A program made the position numbers and the translations under genes. The notes below the pieces were generated by a model, which was given only the letters and a program-made list of their open reading frames with translations, ran no database searches and was not told the origin of the DNA. DNA of 64,000 nucleotides from Allotamlana fucoidanivorans (GTDB lineage Bacteria; Bacteroidota; Bacteroidia; Flavobacteriales; Flavobacteriaceae), in assembly GCF_045788535.1 (NCBI RefSeq), contig NZ_CP074074.1, positions 2,418,001-2,482,000 of the forward strand, in the 5' to 3' direction. Each line of letters opens with the position of its first letter. Positions within the stretch are counted from its first letter, which is position 1. Positions 53,466 to 61,770 of the stretch are shown piece by piece.

Positions 53466-53811
53466 TTGCTTCAATTTATTTTTCACAACTTTAAAATTCA
53501 TTCAAAAAGGATTGTATTCTTTAGTAATTACTGTCCTAATACAAACGCTTTTTTTGTTTGTTTACAACTGTTGAATTATGAAAACAAGTCTATTTTATTA
53601 TGAGGACACAAAGATTTCTAAAATATGATATGCATAACAGACCTTAATTTTTTTTAAGGATATATCAATTTTAAGCATAAATAAAAAGGATATGCTATAT
53701 CTATCTTTGAGATAGGGTTTTAGGAGTTTTTATCGATTTAAATAATAGTTTTTTTAGAAATATTAAAATAACTTTATTCCAAAAGAAATACCTGTCAATT
53801 AAAAACAATCT
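53466..53811. other. Intergenic region upstream of the transglutaminase/ATP-grasp operon
   Basis: 346 bases, AT-rich. TATCTTTG at 53704-53711 fits a -7 box about 100 bases before the first gene, leaving a long leader; no matching -33 TTG was found. A 16-codon frame at 53578 has no support. No other gene is seen. Confidence 0.45.
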
Positions 53812-56800
53812 ATGGCTTTAAAAGTTATTATTTCTCATAAAACCTCATACAAATTTGATAAGAAAGTAAACTTATCTCCTCACATTTTTAGGCTAAGACC
53901 TGCACCACATAGCAGAACGCCTATTGAATCCTATTCTTTGAAAATAACCCCTGAAGAGCATTTTTTTAATTGGCAACAAGACCCTTTTGGAAACTATCAA
54001 GCTAGGGTAGTATTCCCAGAAAAAACAAAGGAGTTGTCTATTGATGTAGAAATTATAGCCGATTTAAAAACCATAAACCCTTTCGATTTTTTTGTAGAAG
54101 AAAGTGTAGAAGAATACCCTTTTGAATACGCCGAAAGTATAAAAAAAGAATTAACACCGTATCTTGAAATCAATGATTCCGGCGAGCTAATAGAGGCTTT
54201 TTTAAAAACCATTGATTATACACCAAGAAAAACCATATATTTCTTAACAGACCTTAACCAAAAAATATATGAATTCTTATCTTATAATATTAGGTTAGAG
54301 CCTGGAGTTCAAACGGCTGAAGAAACGTTGGCATGTAAAACAGGATCTTGTAGAGATTATGCTTGGTTATTTGTACAAGTTCTTAGGCGTTTAGGGTTTG
54401 GTGCCCGCTTTGTTTCTGGTTATATTGTTCAGTTAAAAGCAGATGAACCTTCTTTAGATGGCCCCTCAGGTCCAGCAGAAGATTTTACCGATTTGCATGC
54501 ATGGACCGAAGTCTATTTACCTGGAGCAGGTTGGATTGGTTTTGATGCAACCTCAGGCTTACTGGCAGGCGAAGGACATATTCCACTAGCCTGTACCCCG
54601 CATTATGATAGTGCTGCAGCTGTAACAGGGATGACAGATCCTTGTGAAACTGAATTTGAATTTAGCAATTCAGTAACCAGAATATTAGAATCCCCACGCG
54701 TTACCAAACCCTATACAGAAGAACAGTGGAAAGCTATAAATAGATTAGGCCATAAAGTAGAACGCGATTTACAAAAAGGAGATGTTAGGCTAACCATGGG
54801 AGGTGAACCTACGTTTGTATCTATAGATGATATGGAAGCTCCTGAATGGAATACAGATGCCGATGGTTCTCATAAAAGGCAATTAGCTAATGAGCTTACT
54901 AAGAGGTTGTTAGGTAAAATGGGAAAAGGAGGTATGTTGCACCATGCACAAGGGAAATGGTACCCTGGAGAACCGCTACCTCGTTGGGAAATCCAGCTTT
55001 ATTGGAGAAAAGATGGCAAAATGATTTGGCATAACCAAGAGTTATTATCCAGTTTTGCACCAAACCCTATGGTTCCCAAAGGGAGCGATATTACATTTTT
55101 GAAAACGCTTTGTGATTATTTAGCTATTTCTAAAAGCAGTGTTATACCTGCCTATGAAGATGCTTTTTATACTTTATGGGAAGAAGGGAATATGCCAATT
55201 GATATTGACTCTACGGAAGATGATAGTGACGCTTTAATAAGGGAGCGTATTGCTGAGATACTTAATAGAGGAACCCATAAGGCAGCAGGATTTATTTTAC
55301 CGTTAAATAAGTCTGGTGACCAATGGTTTAGTTCAGAATGGGTTTTCCGAAGAAAACATTTGTTTTTAACTCCTGGAACATCACCTATAGGTTTAAGGCT
55401 TCCTTTAAGTTCATTGGAAACAAAGCCGGAATACGCTGATTTTCCTATGTATGAGCCAGACTTATTTAAAAAACGGAAGCAATTACCAAGTTTTAAACGC
55501 TTGGTAAACTTACGGTATAAGGCATTTTCTAAAAATGGATTGGACGCTAACAAGCCAAAATACTTTGTGCGAACAGCCATTTGTTCTGAAATAAGAGAAG
55601 ATAAACTGTATTTGTTTTTACCACCTTTAAATTCAATTGGAGCTTTTTTAGACCTTGTAGCATCTATTGAAGCTGTGTCTAAAAAATTAAATATTCCCGT
55701 GATTTTAGAAGGGTATAATCCACCTCATGACAACAGGATAGAATCCATGAAAATCACCCCAGATCCTGGGGTGATTGAGGTAAACGTACATCCAATTCAT
55801 AATTGGGGTGATTTAGTGAATAATACGCTTATGCTTTATGATGAGGCCAAAAAAGCACGATTAGGTACTGAAAAATTTATGCTTGATGGTAAACATACAG
55901 GAACAGGAGGTGGAAATCATGTAACTCTAGGAGGTATTACACCTTCTGATAGTCCATTACTTCGTAAACCTAGTTTATTGCGCAGTTTGCTAACATTTTG
56001 GCAACATCATCCAGGGCTTTCTTATCTGTTTTCAGGAGCATTCGTTGGAGCTACAAGTCAAGCCCCTCGTATAGATGAAGCACGCATGGAAAATCTCTAT
56101 GAGTTGGAAATAGCATTTAGTCAAATTCCTAAAAATGGCGAAGTACCGTTTTGGCTCACGGATAGGTTGTTCAGACATTTATTAACAGATTTAACAGGCA
56201 ACACACATAGAGCCGAATTTTGTATAGATAAATTGTATTCACCCGATTCGTCTTCTGGGCGTTTAGGTATTTTAGAGCTTAGAGGTTTTGATATGCCACC
56301 GCATCCCAAAATGAGTCTGGTACAAATGCTTTTAGTGAGGGCTTTAGTGGCTTGGTTCTGGAAAAAACCTTATGAACATGATTTAGTCCGTTGGGGTACC
56401 GAGTTACATGATAAATTTTTAATAGAGCATTTTGTAAGAGAAGATATTAAGGATGTAGTAGATCAGTTAAATAGAACAGGATATAAATTTGAAGAAAGTT
56501 GGTTTGATCCATTTTTTGAATTTAGATTCCCATTGCATGGTATGGTTGATATTAATAATATTCATCTGGAATTAAGAGCTGCCATAGAACCATGGAATGT
56601 ACTGGGAGAAGAAATGACAGGTGGTGGAACTGCACGCTATGTAGATTCTTCGCTAGAGCGTTTACAGGTAAAAGTTTCTAATTTCACTAGAGAACGATAT
56701 GTGTTAACCTGTAACGGAGTAAAAGTTCAGTTACAGCCTACAGGCGTAAAAGGCGAGTATGTAGCCGGTGTAAAGTACAAAGCGTGGAATCCGTATTCAG

Positions 56801-57147
56801 CCTTACACCCTACTATTGGTGTTGATACGCCATTAGCTTTTGATATTGTGGATACATGGAACAGAAAGTCTATAGGAGGGTGTAAATATTTTGTATCGCA
56901 TCCAGGAGGCCGATCTTATGATACATTTCCAGTGAATAGTTTTGAAGCAGAATCGAGACGTATTAATCGTTTTTGGGATATTGGTGAAACACAAACAGAA
57001 GTTGATATTATAGAAGAGATTACAGCTAGTGATGTGGCTGGACCTCTTAGGGTAGTTGAAGCGCTGGGAAGTAAAAGAAAATTTAGATATAAAACGCTTC
57101 CTATTGATCCAGAATTTCCAAATACATTAGATTTGCGTAAAAAATAA
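53812..57147 (+). CDS. Transglutaminase-like protein fused to DUF2126 (predicted COOH-NH2 ligase)
   Basis: A 1111-residue cytosolic protein. The N-terminal beta domain (1-95) and papain-like transglutaminase core carry the triad Cys180 (KTGSCRDYAW), His229 (LHAWTEVY) and Asp245 (FDATSG). From about 310 to the end lies DUF2126 (LTMGGEPTFVS, HHAQGKWYPGEPLPRWEIQ, RFPLHGMVDI), which published comparative work on amidoligases relates to the glutamine-synthetase/GCS2 ligase fold. The protein may therefore cut or transfer and also form amide bonds. It is the first gene of a plus-strand operon and ends 10 bases before the fused ATP-grasp gene. Reaction and substrate are unproven. Confidence 0.9.
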   Translation: MALKVIISHKTSYKFDKKVNLSPHIFRLRPAPHSRTPIESYSLKITPEEHFFNWQQDPFGNYQARVVFPEKTKELSIDVEIIADLKTINPFDFFVEESVEEYPFEYAESIKKELTPYLEINDSGELIEAFLKTIDYTPRKTIYFLTDLNQKIYEFLSYNIRLEPGVQTAEETLACKTGSCRDYAWLFVQVLRRLGFGARFVSGYIVQLKADEPSLDGPSGPAEDFTDLHAWTEVYLPGAGWIGFDATSGLLAGEGHIPLACTPHYDSAAAVTGMTDPCETEFEFSNSVTRILESPRVTKPYTEEQWKAINRLGHKVERDLQKGDVRLTMGGEPTFVSIDDMEAPEWNTDADGSHKRQLANELTKRLLGKMGKGGMLHHAQGKWYPGEPLPRWEIQLYWRKDGKMIWHNQELLSSFAPNPMVPKGSDITFLKTLCDYLAISKSSVIPAYEDAFYTLWEEGNMPIDIDSTEDDSDALIRERIAEILNRGTHKAAGFILPLNKSGDQWFSSEWVFRRKHLFLTPGTSPIGLRLPLSSLETKPEYADFPMYEPDLFKKRKQLPSFKRLVNLRYKAFSKNGLDANKPKYFVRTAICSEIREDKLYLFLPPLNSIGAFLDLVASIEAVSKKLNIPVILEGYNPPHDNRIESMKITPDPGVIEVNVHPIHNWGDLVNNTLMLYDEAKKARLGTEKFMLDGKHTGTGGGNHVTLGGITPSDSPLLRKPSLLRSLLTFWQHHPGLSYLFSGAFVGATSQAPRIDEARMENLYELEIAFSQIPKNGEVPFWLTDRLFRHLLTDLTGNTHRAEFCIDKLYSPDSSSGRLGILELRGFDMPPHPKMSLVQMLLVRALVAWFWKKPYEHDLVRWGTELHDKFLIEHFVREDIKDVVDQLNRTGYKFEESWFDPFFEFRFPLHGMVDINNIHLELRAAIEPWNVLGEEMTGGGTARYVDSSLERLQVKVSNFTRERYVLTCNGVKVQLQPTGVKGEYVAGVKYKAWNPYSALHPTIGVDTPLAFDIVDTWNRKSIGGCKYFVSHPGGRSYDTFPVNSFEAESRRINRFWDIGETQTEVDIIEEITASDVAGPLRVVEALGSKRKFRYKTLPIDPEFPNTLDLRKK

Positions 57148-57157
57148 TGAAGTTCTA

Positions 57158-59713
57158 ATGAAGCTGGATGTTGAGTCATTAATTGAAAACTATTTTGATG
57201 GGGTGTCTTACGATGAGATGTTTCATGAAAACAAGCAGGTTAAAACGACTTGGAAGAATTTATACGACACGTTAAAAACCTTGGGGCGCGACGAATTAAT
57301 TTCTAGACAAAAAGAAATTGATTGGAATTTGGCCGAAAATGGTATTACCTACAACGTTTATAATGACCCCAAAGGCCTTAATCGTCCATGGAGTTTGAAT
57401 CTTGTGCCTTTCATAATGCACAAAAATGAGTGGAACGATGTTGAGAAAGGGTTACAGCAAAGAGCTACATTACTTGATTTAGTAGTTAAGGATGTTTATG
57501 GCAATAGAGAATTGCTTAAAAACGGAATAATTCCTCATGAGGTCATTTTTGGGCATAGAGGCTTTTTAAGGCAGTGTGATGGTATTCAGCTGAATACAGA
57601 AAAATACCTGTCCGTTTATGCAGCTGATTTGTCTAGAGGCCCAGATGGAAGAATGTGGGTGGTTAATGATAGGGCACAAGCACCTTCAGGAATGGGGTAT
57701 TCCTTAGAAAATAGAACAATTTCTAGTCGGGTACTGCCTCATGTATACAGAAGCATACATGTTGGTGATCAAGACCGGTTTTTCAATGATTTTAACCAGC
57801 TGTTAATCCAATCAGCTCCAGCTAAAACATTAAATCCAACGGTTGTTGTTCTCACGCCAGGACCACATAATGAAACCTATTTTGAACATGCTTATTTAGC
57901 CTCTTATTACGGGTTTCCTTTAGTACGCGGTAGTGATTTGGTAGTTCGAGACGGAAAGCTTTGGATGAAGTCCCTTAAAGCTTTAAAGCAAGTTGATGTG
58001 GTGTATAGAAGGGTAGATGATGTGTTTGTTGACCCGTTAGAATTAAGAGAAGATTCTTATTTAGGTGTTGCCGGCTTATTAGATGTTGTTAGGCGAAGAA
58101 ATGTAAGCATTATTAATCCTGTAGGGGTTGGTATCATTGAAAACTCAGGGCTTATTCCTTTTATGCCTGCCGTGGCTAAATATTTTTTAGACGAAAAATT
58201 AATCTTACCCCAAATTGCCACTTGGTGGTGCGGACAAAAGAAAGAATTAGATCATGTAATGTCTGATATTTCCAAGTTAGTAATCAAACGAATAGATAAA
58301 TCTAACCGAGAAAGTATTGTGTTTGCAGAGTTTTTAAACACACAAGAATTAGAAAAATTAAAAAATAAAATAAAAAGCCGCCCGTATTTATACGTTGCTC
58401 AAGAAAAAATAAAGTTTTCAACAGTACCTAATTTTGTGAATGGCAAACTTGAACCTAGAAATATGGTTTGTAGAGCATTCACTATTGCTAATACTGAGGG
58501 TTATAGTGTTATGTCTGGTGGGTTAGTTAGAGTATCTTCAACAAAAGAAACTGTTCGGGTAAGTAACCAGCGTGGCGGAACCAGTAAGGATTTTTGCATT
58601 ATAGATGAAAATGCATCAAAAATAAAAGCGCCAAGAGTTGAAACCAATGTTACTCCAGTTGCCACTGGGTTAAATGATTTACCTAGTTTAACTGCCGAGA
58701 ATTTATACTGGGCAGGACGTTATATTGGTAGAGCTTTGGTTACTAGTAGGCATTTAAGGATGGTGCTTAATCAAATGATTAATAATGAAGAGGATATTGA
58801 TTTAGAAACCAATACCAAACTGAGTATTTTACTGCGTTCGGTAACACAACTCACAAATACCTATCCGGGTTTTGTGGGAGATAAAGGAAAACCTTCAATT
58901 TCAAATATCAGAGAAGAACTCATTGCTGTTATAGTTGATAAGAATAAAGTAGGTAGCTTAGCGCATACGTTATCTATGTTTAGTAATTCGTATTACTCCA
59001 TTAGAAACCTGTGGTCCACCGATATGTGGCGTGTGTTTGAAAGTATTCATCAAATTTGGGATCCCGTTATCAATGCAGATGAAGAATCCGTATCCTATAA
59101 AGCATTAATTAAAGTTCTAGATCAATTAATTACGCGGCTTATTGCCTTTATGGGATTAATTGAAGAGAGTATTTTGGTAGATCAGGGACTTTTACTGTAT
59201 TTTATTGGTCTTAACCTTGAACGCGTTATTTTAAATGTATCTAATTTTCAGAGCATGTTAACCGTGGTAACGGATGATTATATTGAATATGAAATTTTAG
59301 AAGCCATGTTACACAGCCATGAAAGTTTAAATATTTATAGATATAGTTATCGTTCATATATTAATATTAGTAGTGTGATTTCCCTCATTCTTTTAGATAC
59401 TAAATATGCACGTTCTCTTACCTATTTGGTAAATAGGGTTAGAAAGGATATTATTCATTTACCGCACTCTAAAGTTAAAGGAGCATTACAAGATTATGAA
59501 AAACCTATTTTTGAAGCTTTTTCAAAGCTAAGATTGGCTTCAGTTGCCAATTTAGTCTCTGTTTCTGAAGAAAACATGTATTTGAGGGAAAATTTAAACA
59601 ACTTATTGTCAGAGTTAAATGCCTTGCTTTATAAAACCTCTAAAACCATTTCCGATACGTATTTTAATCATGTGAATGATCAGAGTCAGCTCACAAGACA
59701 ACAGTTTAGCTAA
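57158..59713 (+). CDS. Circularly permuted ATP-grasp/alpha-E fusion protein, degenerate signature
   Basis: An 851-residue protein. Residues 1-490 match circularly permuted type 2 ATP-grasp proteins (VYNDPKGLNRPWSLNLVPF, VVLTPGPHNETYFEHAYLA, VYRRVDDVFVDPLEL). From about 508 (LPSLTAENLYWAGRYIGRA) an alpha-E helical domain follows. Compared with the stand-alone pair encoded at 60.8-63.2 kb, the Gly-rich ATP loop GGYG is NRES here (383-386), the Asp of EPRHVD is Val437, and the ER..E of the alpha-E motif has become GR..L (524-527). It may be inactive and structural, or bind a different ligand. It is the second gene of the operon. Confidence 0.88.
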   Translation: MKLDVESLIENYFDGVSYDEMFHENKQVKTTWKNLYDTLKTLGRDELISRQKEIDWNLAENGITYNVYNDPKGLNRPWSLNLVPFIMHKNEWNDVEKGLQQRATLLDLVVKDVYGNRELLKNGIIPHEVIFGHRGFLRQCDGIQLNTEKYLSVYAADLSRGPDGRMWVVNDRAQAPSGMGYSLENRTISSRVLPHVYRSIHVGDQDRFFNDFNQLLIQSAPAKTLNPTVVVLTPGPHNETYFEHAYLASYYGFPLVRGSDLVVRDGKLWMKSLKALKQVDVVYRRVDDVFVDPLELREDSYLGVAGLLDVVRRRNVSIINPVGVGIIENSGLIPFMPAVAKYFLDEKLILPQIATWWCGQKKELDHVMSDISKLVIKRIDKSNRESIVFAEFLNTQELEKLKNKIKSRPYLYVAQEKIKFSTVPNFVNGKLEPRNMVCRAFTIANTEGYSVMSGGLVRVSSTKETVRVSNQRGGTSKDFCIIDENASKIKAPRVETNVTPVATGLNDLPSLTAENLYWAGRYIGRALVTSRHLRMVLNQMINNEEDIDLETNTKLSILLRSVTQLTNTYPGFVGDKGKPSISNIREELIAVIVDKNKVGSLAHTLSMFSNSYYSIRNLWSTDMWRVFESIHQIWDPVINADEESVSYKALIKVLDQLITRLIAFMGLIEESILVDQGLLLYFIGLNLERVILNVSNFQSMLTVVTDDYIEYEILEAMLHSHESLNIYRYSYRSYINISSVISLILLDTKYARSLTYLVNRVRKDIIHLPHSKVKGALQDYEKPIFEAFSKLRLASVANLVSVSEENMYLRENLNNLLSELNALLYKTSKTISDTYFNHVNDQSQLTRQQFS

Positions 59714-59721
59714 TTAAGACT

Positions 59722-60645
59722 ATGGATTTTCTTATTACACATATCACAGAGTATAGTTATAGCGAGGAAGTTGTGTTTTGCCATAATATAGCTACTATTA
59801 AGCCAAGGCAATCTCCTGGACAAAAACTTTTAGAGTATCATGTAGCTATTAATCCTGAGCCTACAGAGTTTTCTGAACGTAAAGATTTTTTTGGTAATAA
59901 TGTGACCCGTTTTTCTATTCAGAAAGCGCATAAAAAGTTAGAGGTGACTTCAATCTGTAAAATATCTAGAGACTATACCGCTATCAAGAACAGTTTTTAT
60001 TCAGAGGAGAGTGTTAAAGTGACTTTAGAGGAAGCTTTGAATAGTTTGAATAGGAATACCAAAGAAAATTTTGAGCCTAAGCAATTTATTTTAGATTCTA
60101 TTTTAATTAAAAACAGTAAAGCGAACATTAAGGCATATGCTTTAGAATCCTTTAAACCAAATCGTTCTGTTTTTGAAGCGACCAAAGAGCTTATGCAACG
60201 TATTTATGTTGATTTTAGTTTTGTTTCGGGCTTTACCAGTGTTTCAACACCTTTAAGTGTGGTTATGGAAGAAAAGAAAGGTGTGTGTCAGGATTTTGCA
60301 CAAATAGGAATTGCTTGCTTACGGAGTGTGGGGTTGCCAGCACGCTATATTAGTGGTTATATAGAAACAGTACCACCCCCTGGAAAGCCTAAACTTATTG
60401 GAGCTGATGCCTCACATGCCTGGTTTGCAGTATTTATTCCAGGATATGGTTGGGTTGATTTTGACCCAACGAATAATACTATTCCAGAAAACCAGCATAT
60501 TGTTGTTGGCTGGGGAAGAGATTATTATGATGTACCACCCTTAAAGGGGGTAGTTTACAGCTCAGGAACAAGTAAACTTAATGTATCGGTTGATATAAAA
60601 GCATTAAATAGCAAGGCAGCGTCTAGTCAAGAAACAATTCAGTAA
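59722..60645 (+). CDS. Transglutaminase-like cysteine protease/transferase
   Basis: A 307-residue protein with the bacterial transglutaminase N-terminal beta domain (LITHITEYSYSEEVVFCHN, PRQSPGQKLLEYHV) and a catalytic core. The triad is Cys189 (KGVCQDFAQIG), His232 (ASHAWFAVFIPGYG) and Asp248 (DFDPTNN). It starts 8 bases after the fused ATP-grasp gene and closes the plus-strand operon. Such enzymes may act as peptidases or transfer amides; Gln side chains are the classical substrates. It converges on the poly-Gln frame and the alpha-E gene. Confidence 0.92.
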   Translation: MDFLITHITEYSYSEEVVFCHNIATIKPRQSPGQKLLEYHVAINPEPTEFSERKDFFGNNVTRFSIQKAHKKLEVTSICKISRDYTAIKNSFYSEESVKVTLEEALNSLNRNTKENFEPKQFILDSILIKNSKANIKAYALESFKPNRSVFEATKELMQRIYVDFSFVSGFTSVSTPLSVVMEEKKGVCQDFAQIGIACLRSVGLPARYISGYIETVPPPGKPKLIGADASHAWFAVFIPGYGWVDFDPTNNTIPENQHIVVGWGRDYYDVPPLKGVVYSSGTSKLNVSVDIKALNSKAASSQETIQ

Positions 60646-60664
60646 AATTTACTTAAACCTTTAT

Positions 60665-60748
60665 TTACTGCTGCTGTTGCTGTTGTTGCTGAATTAATGA
60701 CTCATCAGCTTCTGTGATGTTATTAGATTGCATTAACGCTTTTTTCAT
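60665..60748 (-). CDS. Candidate 27-residue peptide with poly-Gln C-terminus
   Basis: On the minus strand ATG (60748-60746) begins KKALMQSNNITEADE, then SLI and eight consecutive Gln before TAA (60667-60665). The Gln codons are mixed CAG and CAA (CAG CAA CAA CAG CAA CAG CAG CAG), which is less like a simple CAG slip repeat. The frame lies 65 bases after the alpha-E stop on the same strand, so the ATP-grasp/alpha-E transcript can reach it. The first codons are inside a 12-bp inverted repeat. Neighbouring enzymes (two transglutaminases, ATP-grasp, DUF2126 ligase) act on amide or Gln groups, hence a possible substrate or tag. Expression is unproven; conservation in relatives would decide. Confidence 0.45.
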   Translation of the reverse strand: MKKALMQSNNITEADESLIQQQQQQQQ

Positions 60749-60774
60749 GGTATTAAATTACAGAAAAAAGCGTT
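60735..60774 (-). promoter_or_regulatory. Perfect 12-bp inverted repeat enclosing the start of the poly-Gln peptide
   Basis: On the minus strand AACGCTTTTTTC and GAAAAAAGCGTT form a 12-bp stem with a 16-base loop. The loop ends with the A and T of the start codon, and the right arm covers its G and the next four codons. No T run follows on either strand, so it does not look like a terminator; it could hide the start codon from ribosomes. Confidence 0.55.
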
Positions 60775-60813
60775 TCAGAACTATTAGAATATAAAATGAC
60801 TAGGTTTTTCTAG

Positions 60814-61764
60814 TTAATGATAGAAAAATTCTTCTTCCATTTTTTTACTGATTTCAACTAATTTATTTAGTATTTTTTCAATAAATGTTCTAAAATCTAC
60901 TTCAATTTCTTCAATGTATTTATACTGGTACTCAGCATAAATTTTATTAACTAAAAATGCAGTAGTTCCTTTTTTGGGTTTTATGTCATCTGATAACACC
61001 TGTATGTGTTGTGCCACATCAGAAAGACTATTAATAACTGATCTTGGGCACTGGTGATTCAATATTAGGAAATCTAACGTATTAATGCTATTTGGGGTTT
61101 CTCTGGTAAAGCGTCTCATCATGTCATAAGACTCAACACATCTTAATAAGGTATCCCATTCTAGTGTAGGAGCAACCAAAGCGCCTTCTTCTCTTTTAAG
61201 TTCAATGGCTTGTATATCGTTATACTTAGCATTTATTATTCTAATAACTTGGGTAGCTCTTTCCATGTTAAGCCCAAGATTAATTATAGAATATACTTCA
61301 TCATACAGTAAGGTGCATCTAATTTTTGCTTTCAATATAGCGGTAAACTCTATAATATGCGTGGCAAAATCATACAATCCTTTGGTAACCAAATAATCAG
61401 AGGAATAGTTTAAAACGAAATGATAAAACTTGTTTATAGCTTCATATAATTCGGTAGAGATTAAATCACGCGAGCTATTAGCATTTTCACGAGCCAATTT
61501 CACGCAATTTATAATGGAATATGATTTTTTAAGGTTTAAACAAATGTTATAGAGCACATCTGTTTCTGCTACATGTGTATCGTCTTTTATAGGGTCTCCT
61601 ACCATAAAAAGTAATGACCTCAATACAAATTGTCTAGATTGAGACAGTTCATTAGGGGCGTCTAATGAAGAAAAGTAATTAACCCTTAAATACCGTGCTA
61701 CATGTTCTGAGCGTTCTATATACCTGCTCATCCAAAATAAATTATCTGCAACTCTTGCTAACAT
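60814..61764 (-). CDS. Alpha-E domain protein (stand-alone)
   Basis: A 316-residue all-helical protein. The family motif is intact at the N-terminus: ARVADNLFWMSRYIERSEHVARY with Glu17 and Glu20. Further conserved helices include GLNMERATQVIRIINAKY and NHQCPRSVINSL. Alpha-E proteins are always linked to circularly permuted ATP-grasp and transglutaminase genes; they are thought to assist or carry the ligation reaction, without biochemical proof that I know of. It starts 6 bases after the ATP-grasp stop, so the two are cotranscribed. It is the probable active counterpart of the fused copy at 57.2-59.7 kb. Confidence 0.9.
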   Translation of the reverse strand: MLARVADNLFWMSRYIERSEHVARYLRVNYFSSLDAPNELSQSRQFVLRSLLFMVGDPIKDDTHVAETDVLYNICLNLKKSYSIINCVKLARENANSSRDLISTELYEAINKFYHFVLNYSSDYLVTKGLYDFATHIIEFTAILKAKIRCTLLYDEVYSIINLGLNMERATQVIRIINAKYNDIQAIELKREEGALVAPTLEWDTLLRCVESYDMMRRFTRETPNSINTLDFLILNHQCPRSVINSLSDVAQHIQVLSDDIKPKKGTTAFLVNKIYAEYQYKYIEEIEVDFRTFIEKILNKLVEISKKMEEEFFYH

Positions 61765-61770
61765 AAATTT

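Noticed and set aside
60668..60691. The CTG/TTG run as a simple microsatellite
   Set aside because: The triplets are mixed (CTG and TTG in irregular order), the run ends precisely at a stop codon and begins in a non-repetitive frame, so coding is at least as likely as slippage. Kept as a candidate peptide with moderate confidence.
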